A DNA stretch of 64,000 bases from Usnea hakonensis (lineage: Eukaryota; Ascomycota; Lecanoromycetes; Lecanorales; Parmeliaceae). Shown here piece by piece: positions 38,299 to 48,533 of the stretch. The translations under genes and the position numbers were made by a program. The notes under the pieces are model-generated. The model was not told the origin of the DNA. It searched no databases and was given only the letters and a program-made list of their open reading frames with translations. Location of the stretch: contig BLJB01000155.1 of assembly GCA_013423325.1 (NCBI GenBank), positions 1-64,000 on the forward strand, read 5' to 3'. The stretch's first letter is position 1. Each line of letters starts with the position of its first letter.

Positions 38299-40171
38299 TC
38301 TGTTTCTGGAATAGCTCCAACACGTGACATTGTTATGGCTTTTCTCTTTTCGACAAGATTAAGTAATTCCATCAAGTTCGAGGGCAATTCGAGTCTGACT
38401 GAACGTCCAATCCTGCGGACTCTTCTCGTGAATCGTGTTGGACCTGTCCATGCTTTCGCTGCGGGCCTGTGCCTAAAGCCTTTTGTATCTTCCAGACTCT
38501 CGCTCACTCTATCTTCGCAAAACTACGAATACACCGTCATTGAATATACCGCATCTACTGATACTACTTCGACTATACGGTGTGCCTAGCGCCTCAGCCC
38601 CGAGTCTGTCCCTGCTTGGAACCTAGGCCTACTCTCAGATGGAAGTAGTGGGGATATGTGCCTCTGAGTACACCCTTTGCCAAACACGGGAAACCCGGTA
38701 CAGCGGATGCATAAGGTAGGTGTGTCTACTAGTGACCACACACGAACACCATATGAAAACGTGCTTTTACTGTGTACCCCCACGACGCCCCACCCGGCAC
38801 CTACTCGACCTTATACTCTTGCGAAACTACGAGACGTTCGCACTGCTGTGCCACGTCTTTTGTCAGCTATATCGATCTCCCCATACTTCTACATGCGGCC
38901 CAAATCGGGGCCAACTGACAGTCTAGACTTGAAGCTAATTCAACAGGGCTTTTGACCCTGTCTCTGGAAATTTTCAACAGCAAGTTCGACGAATTGAGAA
39001 GAGTGTACCCAACGATCGATATGTTGCATGATTGAACACTGTTGGCTGATTTGAACATTAACACTACCCCTGTAGAGATCTGGAATCTCATCTCCCGTGT
39101 TGAACATGTTCTATGTTCCCGTTGATGACTTCCTCCGTGAGAAAGCAGCTCCATCTCAATCGTATTCCCTGCATGTAGCTGTTTCTCGTGGGCGATGCAG
39201 AGCCTTGAGATTCTGGTTATCACTGCAAAGGTCAACAAGCGGGTCTCGCATGGCTGACCGTATCAATTGGAGCTTGCAGTCTGGTGGTCTCGTCCTGCGA
39301 TATTGATCGCTCACTGATCCCTTGAAGTTCCTGGTGGTCGATCAGGCCAGACCCACCATTTTTCAGCTGAGACGGCTTTGCCCGAGTCCCAGCGACGGTA
39401 GGACCCATGAGGTTGCATCCACGCGGTAGGTGTAGCTACAGGGGGTCTAATCCTTCTTACCAAGAAGACAGTTCACCAAGTGGATTCCCGGGAGTCTGAG
39501 ATGTCATCTGGACAAAAGGAACTTTGTTCGACCCTCCTCAAGTCACTCCTTAACCTCGGCTGAATTGTGAAGTGGCCCACGCAAGTGTTGGTTCTCGTGA
39601 CGCAGAAGCAAAGGCCAAATTGGTAAAAGGGTGTCTTGCTCTACGAGGGACAACAAGCCAAAAGTGAATTTCAAATATACGCATCATGAGCAGCTGCAGT
39701 ATGACAAGATCCTGGAAAGACAATGGTAGTACACACCGACTGGAAATTATATTTTTCGGATGTGTTTGTATGCACGTGTGGCTTCCAGGGTTCTTGACTG
39801 GCTTTGTGGGTTCATTGGAGTATCAGCCTCGTCGCCATCATCAGCCCTCCTAAGAAGCAGACAGGTATGTTTTCGGGACAGAAACACTCTTTGCCCTATT
39901 GCGAGAACGGAACGAAGCCACTCGGTAGATCAGCTTCCCCGATGTACGATCAGAGAAAGAGATACTGACCGCAAATCCCTGCTTCTCTTCTATTCCGTGG
40001 TCTGGACTGAAGATCCGAAGCGGCATTGTAAGAGTATCGTTGGATCAGCTCTCTGATTGGTGAAAGATGAATACGAAATGCACACGGCGTGGAAAGCTAC
40101 ACACCACTTGGAAAGCCGAGTGATATGCAGGAATCACACATCGATGCAAGGCCTAGAGTGCCGTAACCTGC

Positions 40172-40179
40172 TATATAAG
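40172..40179 (+). promoter_or_regulatory. Probable TATA box of the Bys1-like gene
   Basis: TATATAAG lies 131 bp before the start codon and is followed by a pyrimidine/CA-rich leader free of ATG except one GATGTT context at 40183, a layout typical of strongly inducible fungal secreted-protein genes. Confidence 0.5.
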
Positions 40180-40309
40180 GAGGATGTTCTCACGCCATCT
40201 TCCATCTACATCACTCAAAACATTTCATACATTCTCGGAAATCCACACCTCTCAATCATTCTTGTACCACAGTCCTCGATCCTCCAACACCACATCAGAG
40301 TCATCAACC

Positions 40310-40918
40310 ATGCATTTCACCACCACCACCACCATCGCCGCCCTTGGCTTCGTCCTCTCAGCCGCCGCTGTCCCAGCCAGCCAATCCTATATCGTGGACC
40401 CCGCCGCCGCAACCGACGCCCCCGCCGTACCGGACAGCGGCAACCCCGTCGCCGCAGACCCCAATGTCGCAGCCAGTACGACGGGCGACGCCAACGTCCG
40501 TAACTACTGCGGTTTCGACGTGTACCTCTACGTCTGCGGGCAAAACCCGGCGACTTGCACCCCGGAATACACCCTCGCCGCCCATACAGGCACGTACTCG
40601 GAGCCCTTTTCCACGCCCAAGAACGGCCGCTCCATCAAAATGGGTCTGACCCCCGGCGAAGTGCAGAAGCCCATTTTGCAGTTCGAATACACCAATACTG
40701 GCTCCGGTCAGGTCGCTTATGATCTCAGCGAGGTGAATGGTAACCCTTTTGGACCCTATGGATTCTTCCTCACGTCCAACAACGGCAACTGCTTCCATAA
40801 AGAGTGCCCGGCTCCCGGTACTCATGATGTGTGCCCGTGGGTTTTCACGACCCCTACGAATGGGTTGGTGTCGGATTGTCCCGTTTCCAGCTCCATTGGT
40901 GTTACTCTCTGTGGTTGA
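40310..40918 (+). CDS. Small secreted cysteine-rich protein, Bys1/thaumatin-like
   Basis: Secreted protein of 202 aa, single exon. The start at 40310 gives a clean signal peptide (MHFTTTTTIAALGFVLSAAA then VPASQS); the frame is open further upstream but lacks a secretion signal there. An Ala/Pro/Asp-rich linker (residues about 25-62) precedes a domain starting NYCGFDVYLYVCG, which resembles the N-terminal strand of Bys1-type thaumatin-like proteins, with the later blocks KNGRSIKMGL, ILQFEYTNTG and VAYDLSEVNGNPF followed by a Cys-rich end (NCFHKECPAPG, HDVCPW, SDCPV, TLCG). Eight cysteines would allow four disulfides. Members of this group are often induced in particular growth phases or in the host and are considered effector candidates; that role is inference here. 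Confidence 0.8.
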   Translation: MHFTTTTTIAALGFVLSAAAVPASQSYIVDPAAATDAPAVPDSGNPVAADPNVAASTTGDANVRNYCGFDVYLYVCGQNPATCTPEYTLAAHTGTYSEPFSTPKNGRSIKMGLTPGEVQKPILQFEYTNTGSGQVAYDLSEVNGNPFGPYGFFLTSNNGNCFHKECPAPGTHDVCPWVFTTPTNGLVSDCPVSSSIGVTLCG

Positions 40919-41849
40919 ACGTTGGCAACGGGCTGGGAAATCCAACGCCGAGGCCTTGGGCTTTTCGAGATGGATTTGGTAGCTGAAAGGTTTTGGAAAG
41001 CCGCCCCTGCTGGTTGATAGTGGCGCCAGAGGAAGAAGTTCGCGCATAGTCGTTGCTCTTTGTGGGTTTTTTCGTATTCATTTGTCTCCACAGTCGCTAC
41101 TGTCTCTCAGGTGTTCTCGTTATCCGCAGTCCTAGTTTTTTTTCATATCCATTGTCTCTACAGTCTTTACTACCACTCAAGCATTCTTCTGATCTATTAC
41201 GGATCAGACAAAAGTGGTCTCCACAGTCACTATTTTCACTAAAACATTCTCATTAATCCGCAGTCCTTACCAATATACAAATATACCTGTTCTATAAACC
41301 AGACAAAAAGTCACCACAGACAAAATCTAAGAAGATGTGCATAAAGTGTAGCTAGCTTGAACACCGTCAGTACGAGTACGTTTAAGGTCTCAGATATCCC
41401 ACATGCAATCAATCTTCATGAACATCGAGCGCCGCAGTACGTATTTCGCGTAATGCGGAAAATCAAAGAGGCACCCAACCCCGTCTATCATAGATACCTT
41501 CGGTTCTGACGCATGTCCATAAACTAGACAGGGATTTTATTAAACAGGTAGATCCAAATCGCGGTCCTGATCTAGAAGAACCTCTACGTAGTTGCCGAGA
41601 CTCGCAGAATGTACCTAGGTACGTAACACATAGGAGGCGCCAAGGGTGAGGAATCTTTCCTTTCTTTTTTCAGGCGCCGCTCGTAGCTGGGTGATGAAAA
41701 GAGGGAATCTTAGCCGTCGAGAGATGGCTCAGGCCAATCGGCTGACTCTCCTTCCTAGCCAACAAGAAACGCTTAGCTCAGCGATTGGACGGGGTCAGAT
41801 TGAGAAAGTTTTATGTACATTCCACAGATACCGGGCCGAGTGGTCTGGT
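40919..41849. other. Convergent intergenic region, no feature seen
   Basis: About 930 bp of 3' flank between convergent genes. A loosely repeated phrase (TTGTCTCCACAGTC, TTGTCTCTACAGTC, TGGTCTCCACAGTC) recurs at about 41082, 41152 and 41216, suggesting a short degenerate tandem repeat of about 65-70 bp. Confidence 0.45.
41082..41273. repeat. Short degenerate tandem repeat
   Basis: Three spaced copies of TCTCYACAGTC followed by an ACT-rich segment, CATTCT or GTTCTC and then CCGCAGTCCT in two of them, with a period of about 65-70 bp, in the 3' flank of the Bys1-like gene. Confidence 0.5.
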
Positions 41850-42899
41850 TCACGAAAGCGATACATTGTCCTTCGACGCGAGCACGTCTCCCAAGACCAA
41901 GTGTGGAGGAATGGAGCCCGAAATTAAATATCCATCTCCCACCGGGATATCATTTACCTGCATCTGAAAGTACAACTCCGCGAACCTACCCTGCGCCAAC
42001 ATGTATGCAGGGACCAACTTCAGAGCCTCGATGACATGAATGTACTGGAAGAAGGGCGGTCTCGGGCGTGGGCTTCTTCTTTTGTAAAGGTAGATTTGAA
42101 GACTGGCGTCGACGTTGACGGCGGCTGATGCATATGGTCCGGGGATTTTGTCCAAAGCTGGGTGCGGGGCTGCGTTCTTTATCCCGGCTATGACGGTGAG
42201 GAAGACTTCGAATATGGTGAGCGTTTTGGCTGAACGGGGGTAGAGAGGGCTCCAACTGAAGCCACCCTCGTTCGGGGTATTGGAGAGGTCTGTTGTGCTA
42301 TTGGAACTATCGAGCATTACGGATGCGGTTCCGTTGGAGGTTGGCGAGAGCATTAAGGGCCCATCGGTGCCGAGAGTCTCATTGCTGCTGCTCGGTCCAA
42401 GGTCTATCGGTTTCGTGATATATATAAAAGCCACCACCTTTTCTTCCCAGTAGAGCTCAAACTCGGCTTCGCAAAATATATTCCGGCTGACCATATCCCG
42501 TATCCCAACCCAGATGCCCCAAATCACGAAGCGAACCTCGACAGAACTTGCTGGGGCATTTGGAATTACAGCAAACTCAATCTGTGGGTATGAAGGCAGT
42601 ACTACCCCCTGACGTACTCTGACACTACTCAGCCAGTCAAGCTCTGCATAATTGCCCAGCAGCTCCACTATGTTCATGAGGCAGGGCGTGATGGGGATGT
42701 TTGTTTCAGCATAGTTTGCTATGATGCCAAAGTTGGGGTCAATATCTGAACTAAACAATGTTGTGTTCAACGACTGAGAATTTGTAAATGTAGTTGAAAG
42801 AGTCTGTGATGGTGAAATAATGGCAAGTGTGTTCACTGTTGTACATAGACAAGCGAACCAGAAACATATGTGCCCCACGGTAGCATTCAAGCATTTCAT
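41850..42899 (-). CDS. Secreted or membrane-anchored hypothetical protein
   Basis: Single open frame of 349 aa from Met 42899 (MKCLNATVGHICFWFACLCT, an apparent signal peptide followed by TVNTLA); 26 further codons upstream to 42977 are open but would bury the signal. The body carries several N-glycosylation sequons (NTTL, NETL, NGTA, NSTT, NVSL), fitting secretion. It looks like two similar-sized halves: one with LGNYAELDWLSSVRVRQGV and VRFVIWGIWVGIRDMV, and one after a Ser/Thr/Asn-rich linker with LTIFEVFLTVIAGIKNAAPH and FFQYIHVIEALKLVPAYM. No enzyme motif recognised. The paired layout may be an internal duplication, which I can only suggest. Confidence 0.65.
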   Translation of the reverse strand: MKCLNATVGHICFWFACLCTTVNTLAIISPSQTLSTTFTNSQSLNTTLFSSDIDPNFGIIANYAETNIPITPCLMNIVELLGNYAELDWLSSVRVRQGVVLPSYPQIEFAVIPNAPASSVEVRFVIWGIWVGIRDMVSRNIFCEAEFELYWEEKVVAFIYITKPIDLGPSSSNETLGTDGPLMLSPTSNGTASVMLDSSNSTTDLSNTPNEGGFSWSPLYPRSAKTLTIFEVFLTVIAGIKNAAPHPALDKIPGPYASAAVNVDASLQIYLYKRRSPRPRPPFFQYIHVIEALKLVPAYMLAQGRFAELYFQMQVNDIPVGDGYLISGSIPPHLVLGDVLASKDNVSLS

Positions 42900-43924
42900 C
42901 TTCAAAAAAGAACAAATGTGGAAGAAACTACTGCACGGAGGACGCTCATCTATCAAGGCACTACAGCAAAACCTCATTCCTTACAACAGGTGACTCCGAG
43001 TGCCCAGGTGGCGGCCGGTGAAACGACATAGAGGCGATGATGCGATATGCGCAAGACAAGTCTCGGATGAGTGGAAAAGTGCTGATGCGATTGGCGAAAA
43101 GAGCGCCGCTTTATCTGCGAGGAGATGGAGATGAGGATCTTTTAACAAATTGTGTCTCACAATAAGTCAAAGCTCTCTGGCTGATGGCGTCCCCCCTCGG
43201 TAACATTGTCAAAAGTGAGGGATATGTCGTAGTTGACCTGTGGACTGATTCGAATGCGCTATAAGAGAATCCGAAAACCCGGTTACTCGATTGATCAAGC
43301 TGTCCTGAACGCAAGCAGCCAGACTTATCAGAAGGAGCCGACTCAAAGGTTGAATTGTGTTAGGACCGGTACAAAGATCAAGTCAGGTATGATGTAGGTG
43401 CATTGAATGAGAGAAATAAATAAGGTGTAGGCAAGGAAGGAATGAATGACGATGCACGGCTACCATGATCGCGCTAGTCCCGAATATGATTAGGAAGACA
43501 TGCTAAGGATAGGAAGTGGGAAGCGCTTGTAATACCTCTATCTCAGATACGGCGGGAAAAATTGTCTTCCACAAGTCCCACACTCCTTCTCTCCGCTGTG
43601 AACCGCTGTTTAGTAAGAAGCCAATCGGAATTATCCCATCATGTGCAAATTGAGGACAGCCAATCAGAGCAGGTACAAGGTGAATACTGGCTCATCCTTG
43701 GATAGCCACAAACTTGTTTTAAGCTGTTTTGCCCGCTTCTTAGCCTTTGCCGGCATTTAGAACGAGTCCGCGGAAGGTAAGCTGATATAACTTTTGCAAA
43801 ATGTCCAAAATGCCCCTAGCATAGCCAACCCATACTCAGCTGAAAACGCACGCGCCCAAGAAAATGCTGCAGATCCAAACCCATCTATATACAATCAAGT
43901 ATGTGATCTCATAGCACCCACCAT
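42900..43924. other. Intergenic region, no feature seen
   Basis: About 1 kb between two minus-strand genes (promoter of the secreted protein, 3' flank of CTP synthase). Only short chance frames. Confidence 0.5.
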
Positions 43925-46136
43925 TCACCTCTCCCCGTCCTCCATCATGCTTGATCGCCTCCCTTTGCCACTCAAGACCTCAGGCAAGATACCTGCACTC
44001 GCAGCCACAAGCCCAAGAAACGGTTTACTGGGCCTCAAAACTCTAGACAAATACTCGGGGTGAAATTGAACACCCACGAAGTAAGGGTGGTCTTTGAGTT
44101 CGAGGATCTCCATTCGTTTGCCACTGTCATCCCGCCCGATGAAATCCATACCAGCGCTCTCCAGTGTTTCGACAAAAGCAGGGTTGACTTCCCAGCGATG
44201 ACGGTGGCGTTCGTTGATGATCAGAGGGCTAGAGCCTGCTGGTGGGGAAGGTACTTCCACTGCGGTGCCGTTTGCAGTTGAGGAGTGATTACTGAAGCCA
44301 TTAATGGATGAAGATGCGATGTCGGACGTCGAGGTAGCGAGCGGAGCAGTACCATTTGTAGTCGGCATCGAGGATCCAGGATCATTCCGGTAGAGGTTGT
44401 AGACCTTTGACCATTCAGAACCTGGCAGAAAGTGCGTTGGACGGAGCCCTCTATTGAGAAGTCAGCATAGCTCTCATCATGTATGCTCGGAGAAATTTAC
44501 AAACGCATTGTGGCACCCATTGTAGTCTTGTCTATTTCGGGCATCTCGATTATAAGAGGCACAGCGGCGTTCGCTTGGAACTCGGTGCTGTCCGCTTGGA
44601 GCAAGCCACACTTATTTCTTGCGAACTCGATCGCTGCAAGCTGCAGGCCAAGACATATCCCAAGGAAAGGGGTGTTCTTCTCACGGCAGGACTTGATTGC
44701 GGAGATCATTCCCTCGCACGCGCGTACACCGAAGCCGCCGGGCACCACCACACCATCCGCGGTGCACACTTTATGCCATGCTTCGTGGTACGCAGCAGGT
44801 GAGTGGGTTTCGGCGGCAGCTTCGAGATGCCCGCTGTGAACATCTATCCGGATTAGCTTTCTTGAGCAAGCCATGGCAGCATGTTCTAAGGCTTTGACGA
44901 CTGAATGGTAAGCGTCCGGATGATCAGTATACTTCCCAACCAGAACAATCCGGACCTCTTTGAAGAAATGATCTCGAGAAATAGTGAGACTTTTCCACGA
45001 GTTCCAGGTTTGGCTCCCTTTGCTCACCAGCAACGGTGAAATCGTGTCTTGTTCTAGACGGAGGACATCGATAAGCTGCTCGGTCAGGCCTTGAGATTCC
45101 AGCAGTAAGGGTACACGGTAAAGGGAAGAAACATCTGAGACAGCGACGACCTGACTCCGCTCGACATCGCAGTATAAGGCTATTTTGTCAATAGTCCTTT
45201 GGTCCAACGGTTTTAAGCACCGGCATGCAATGAGATCTGGACTCAATCCCAGGCTTCGCACATCTCGAATAGCGGCCTGGGTCGGCTTGCTCTTCAGCTC
45301 ACCATGTATGTCTGGAACTAAAGAGACGTGTATCTGTAGGAAATGATCTTTTCCTACTGTCCTTCGTAATCGTCTCAAAGCCTCGACAAACACTGCACTC
45401 TCCATATCACCGACAGTTCCACCAAGCTCTATGATGCATACATCCGGTGTCTCGTTTGTGTCGTCGACAGGCACACGAGCCACTCTCTCGATGGTGTGTT
45501 GTATCTCGTCCGTGAGATGGGGCACCATTTGGACAGTCTTGCCGAGGTATTTACCAGCTCTTTCTTTTGCTATGACGTTCTGGTACATCTTCCCGGTTGT
45601 GATGTTGTTGTCCCGGGTTAATGTGACATTGAGGTAGCGCTCGTAATTGCCAAGGTCAAGATCTGTTTCGCCTCCATCGTCGAGGACGAAGCATTCACCG
45701 TGCTCCGCCGGAGCCATCAACCCAGCCTGTTCCTAATTAGATGCTTCTTTTGACTATGAGACATGAGAAGACGAACATCGATGTTCAGGTAAGGGTCTAT
45801 CTTGATCGAAGACACCTAGACGTCTATTAGTGGACAAGACTCTATTACACCCAGTTCGCGTAGCTCAGCGTGTGGTATACCTTGAACCCCCTAGTCTTCA
45901 ACAAAAGTCCACAGCTCGAGGCTTGCGTCGCGTCAGTTGGTCACATATGCCTCTACAGAGTATTCTTTGACGCATACCTATGACGCCTTTGCCGATGCCA
46001 CTGTACACGATTAGCTCTGTAAGACTGATTGCAGCTGGAAAAATAGCATTACCTGATCACACCTGGGAACAGTCAGCCAAATCCAACGATTGGGCGCAAG
46101 TAGCGACTTACCTCCAGAAACCAAAACGTACTTCAT
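43925..46136 (-). CDS. ura7: CTP synthase (glutamine-hydrolysing)
   Basis: Makes CTP from UTP, ATP and glutamine in the cytosol; the rate-limiting step of pyrimidine and phospholipid precursor supply. Seven exons: 46136-46112, 46062-46053 (10 nt), 46000-45978, 45921-45881, 45815-45777, 45726-44501, 44450-43925 (1890 nt, 629 aa); introns of 49-65 nt. The five small exons rebuild the synthetase P-loop start MKYVLVSGGVISGIGKGVIA and then SSCGLLLKTRGFK, IKIDPYLNIDAG and APAEHGECFVLDDGGE. The glutaminase domain has the nucleophile Cys in LGICLGLQLA and the His in GVQFHPEYLS. A Ser/Thr/Asn-rich insert (about residues 475-515, starting MPTTNGTAPLATST) interrupts the glutaminase domain. CTTATCGATAAGAA lies 200 bp upstream, as at DOM34. 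Confidence 0.94.
46053..46062 (-). other. 10-nt microexon of CTP synthase
   Basis: Minus-strand GTGTGATCAG between acceptor TTCCCAG and donor GTAATG. It encodes the VI of the invariant SGGVISGIGKG and joins in phase on both sides, so it cannot be skipped without losing frame. Confidence 0.85.
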
Positions 46137-48533
46137 CCTGGGGGTATGCGCAGGTCAGCTGCCTTTTCCTGATCTCAGTCGAATTGCAAGTCAATGTAGA
46201 AATTGGTGAAGTGGTTTCGAATATCGAAAGTACTGTTGTATGCCGACCTCCGCTTTTGCGGAGGGGGGAAGGGAGAAAGGTGACTTTGTAGACTCGGGCG
46301 TCACTTATAGTGGGATTACTGGAGCCGCCAAGCATCTTATCGATAAGAACGCGTTTTCAAGGCTAAGACGTTTTCGGAACCCAGCTCCGAGTTTGTGGTG
46401 TTCTCTTTGAAAGTGAATTTCAACAAACATCCGCATTCACTCATCTTATGTCTCATAATACGGAGCTTAAAAGTGACAATTCACTTCAATTTCCGTGATT
46501 TGCTGTCATTTTGCCACACAATGGACTAACAGGAGTGTCATCGCCAAGGTCAGCCAACCACATAGAGACCTGTCTATTTATCTATATATAGGGGTGGGTG
46601 GGTGTGCGAACAGACTATTACTATCTCCGAAAAATAGTTGCAGCTGGGAAGCATTATATATACATCCTCCATGATCCTACATCTCCTGAAACCACTAATC
46701 CCCATTCCGAATATGGCGATGAATATGCTTTCAGACATCAAAACTCTCTCATTTTTGCCGTGATCCTATGTGAAGACAAGCTTAAAGTTTGAAGACGACA
46801 AAGCAGACATTCCGGCGGTCAAACATGCAATCTCCAGCTCTCTTGACTAGACATGTACCAAACTTACGCGCTCAAACTTGTCTACTTGTAAAGAGATTTC
46901 ATATTCTATGCCTCTGAGTTTGACGTTTGACTCCGGCTGTCCATTCATTTTTCGCAATCTCTTTTTAGAATAATAACCAAATTCACCTCGACATGATACA
47001 TTCCTTACCATGCAAGATCCAAATCTCTATTGTAAAAGTGAAATCCAAAAATTCACCATCTCGGGTTGGAGTCTTTCACGAAAGAAGTGGAGTCCCAACG
47101 GAACAAAGAAACGAACCCGATGAAGATGCTGAATTCAGTGGGTGTCGCAGAGCATTGTTACAGGTCTCTGCGCCACCAGCCCATTCTTTGAAAGTACGGA
47201 AGGACTAGCGCCTACGATTTTGAGCTGACAATGGCGGGTATGGAATTCACTGGATACTGGGAACGCTCCATTTGACCATCGATTACGACCACAATTTATG
47301 ATGAAAGAGAAAGCTACGCAGAACGCCGGCACCATCAGGAAAAAAGAGGTAAGGCACAGCAACCACATCTGGCATATCTGGCATCTGCATTGAGGGTGTC
47401 GTAAGAAGATTTGATTCTGTGGCACGAGTCTCAATGTCTCTATCTACCTGCAAGTCATCGCGTTAGAGGAACTCCCAATCAAAAGCAACCAACTGTTACC
47501 ACCCCCTTGAACGTGAGACACCGGACCCAGACTTTCTCAAATGCATTCTCCTCGAAGGCAGACCGTACGTCCATCAAACTCTTCCAGAGCGGCTGCGCTA
47601 CTCTGCCACTGGCCGATATAACTTATACCGCCTGCGTCCGTCACTGCACGCGCTGCAAAGACAGAACCCATATGCTACGGACAGACCAACAACAAAGACT
47701 CTGAGATCCACGATAAGAATTTCCCAAACAAGGAGCCTTAAGATAATATTATTTCAAGCTAGATGAGCAAAGTGCTGCTGAAAAGTAGATGAAAGTTTCC
47801 TGTTATGATGAACCCTGACGAGATCTGGAGAAGAAATCCTCAATACCCATTACCCATCACTTCAATCAGCCAGCGCAGCGCAATCTCACTCATACCCCGC
47901 TCTCTCTCAAAGATCTTTCGCTGTACGTCCCGATTTGAACCTCGTGTGCATGCATGGATGCATGCATACTAAGGAGGTAGACAAGAAGAGAAGCGTTTTG
48001 CCACGCCCAACATATGCACATGTGCCCCTTTATCTATTCAACTAACACAGCATACATCACCCCTGGCCCTGGAATCAGCCTTCCATGCGACCTTGCTTGC
48101 TTGCCTACAACAACCATACATATAGTATTCACTTCCTTACACTTTCGGTATGCAACGCCCGGAATGGAATGGAATGTGATACGTAAGGTAGTGTAGTGCG
48201 CAGAATCTTAAGGTACTTTACTTTACCGTAGTCCAAACATCTCCCCATCTCCTCTCTCCACAGATTCCGGCGCCATCAGTCCAGCTGTGCGTGCCCACTT
48301 CCCAAGCCCAAAAAATAGGATCATTCCCCAGTGATTTGCAAATTGGAGCACGAAGCATCCGATATCGAAGAGCGGTGAGAGATGTAACAATAATAGCAAC
48401 AAGAGAGAAAAAAGAACAAATCTTCATGAAATAATTGCTTGAATACTTGCGCATCTAAGAATGGCTTCACGTTATATAGATATTGAAAAAGAAATACGAA
48501 AAAGGCCGTCATATACGATCACCGCGCTGCATC
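46137..48533. other. Gene-poor stretch
   Basis: About 2.4 kb. The left part is the CTP synthase promoter, the right end the 3' flank of the aldehyde dehydrogenase. No supportable gene. Contains an inverted repeat TGCATGCAT-GG-ATGCATGCA at 47947-47966. Confidence 0.5.
46336..46349. promoter_or_regulatory. CTTATCGATAAGAA motif upstream of CTP synthase
   Basis: Identical over 14 bp and in the same orientation to the site before DOM34; lies 200 bp upstream of the CTP synthase start codon. Confidence 0.45.

Larger units (their letters stand above)
38051..40309. other. Intergenic region between DOM34 and the Bys1-like gene
   Basis: About 2.3 kb shared by two divergently transcribed genes. No supportable gene; frames up to about 120 codons show no resemblance to known proteins. 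Holds the palindromic motif near DOM34 and a TATA box near the Bys1-like gene. Confidence 0.5.
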
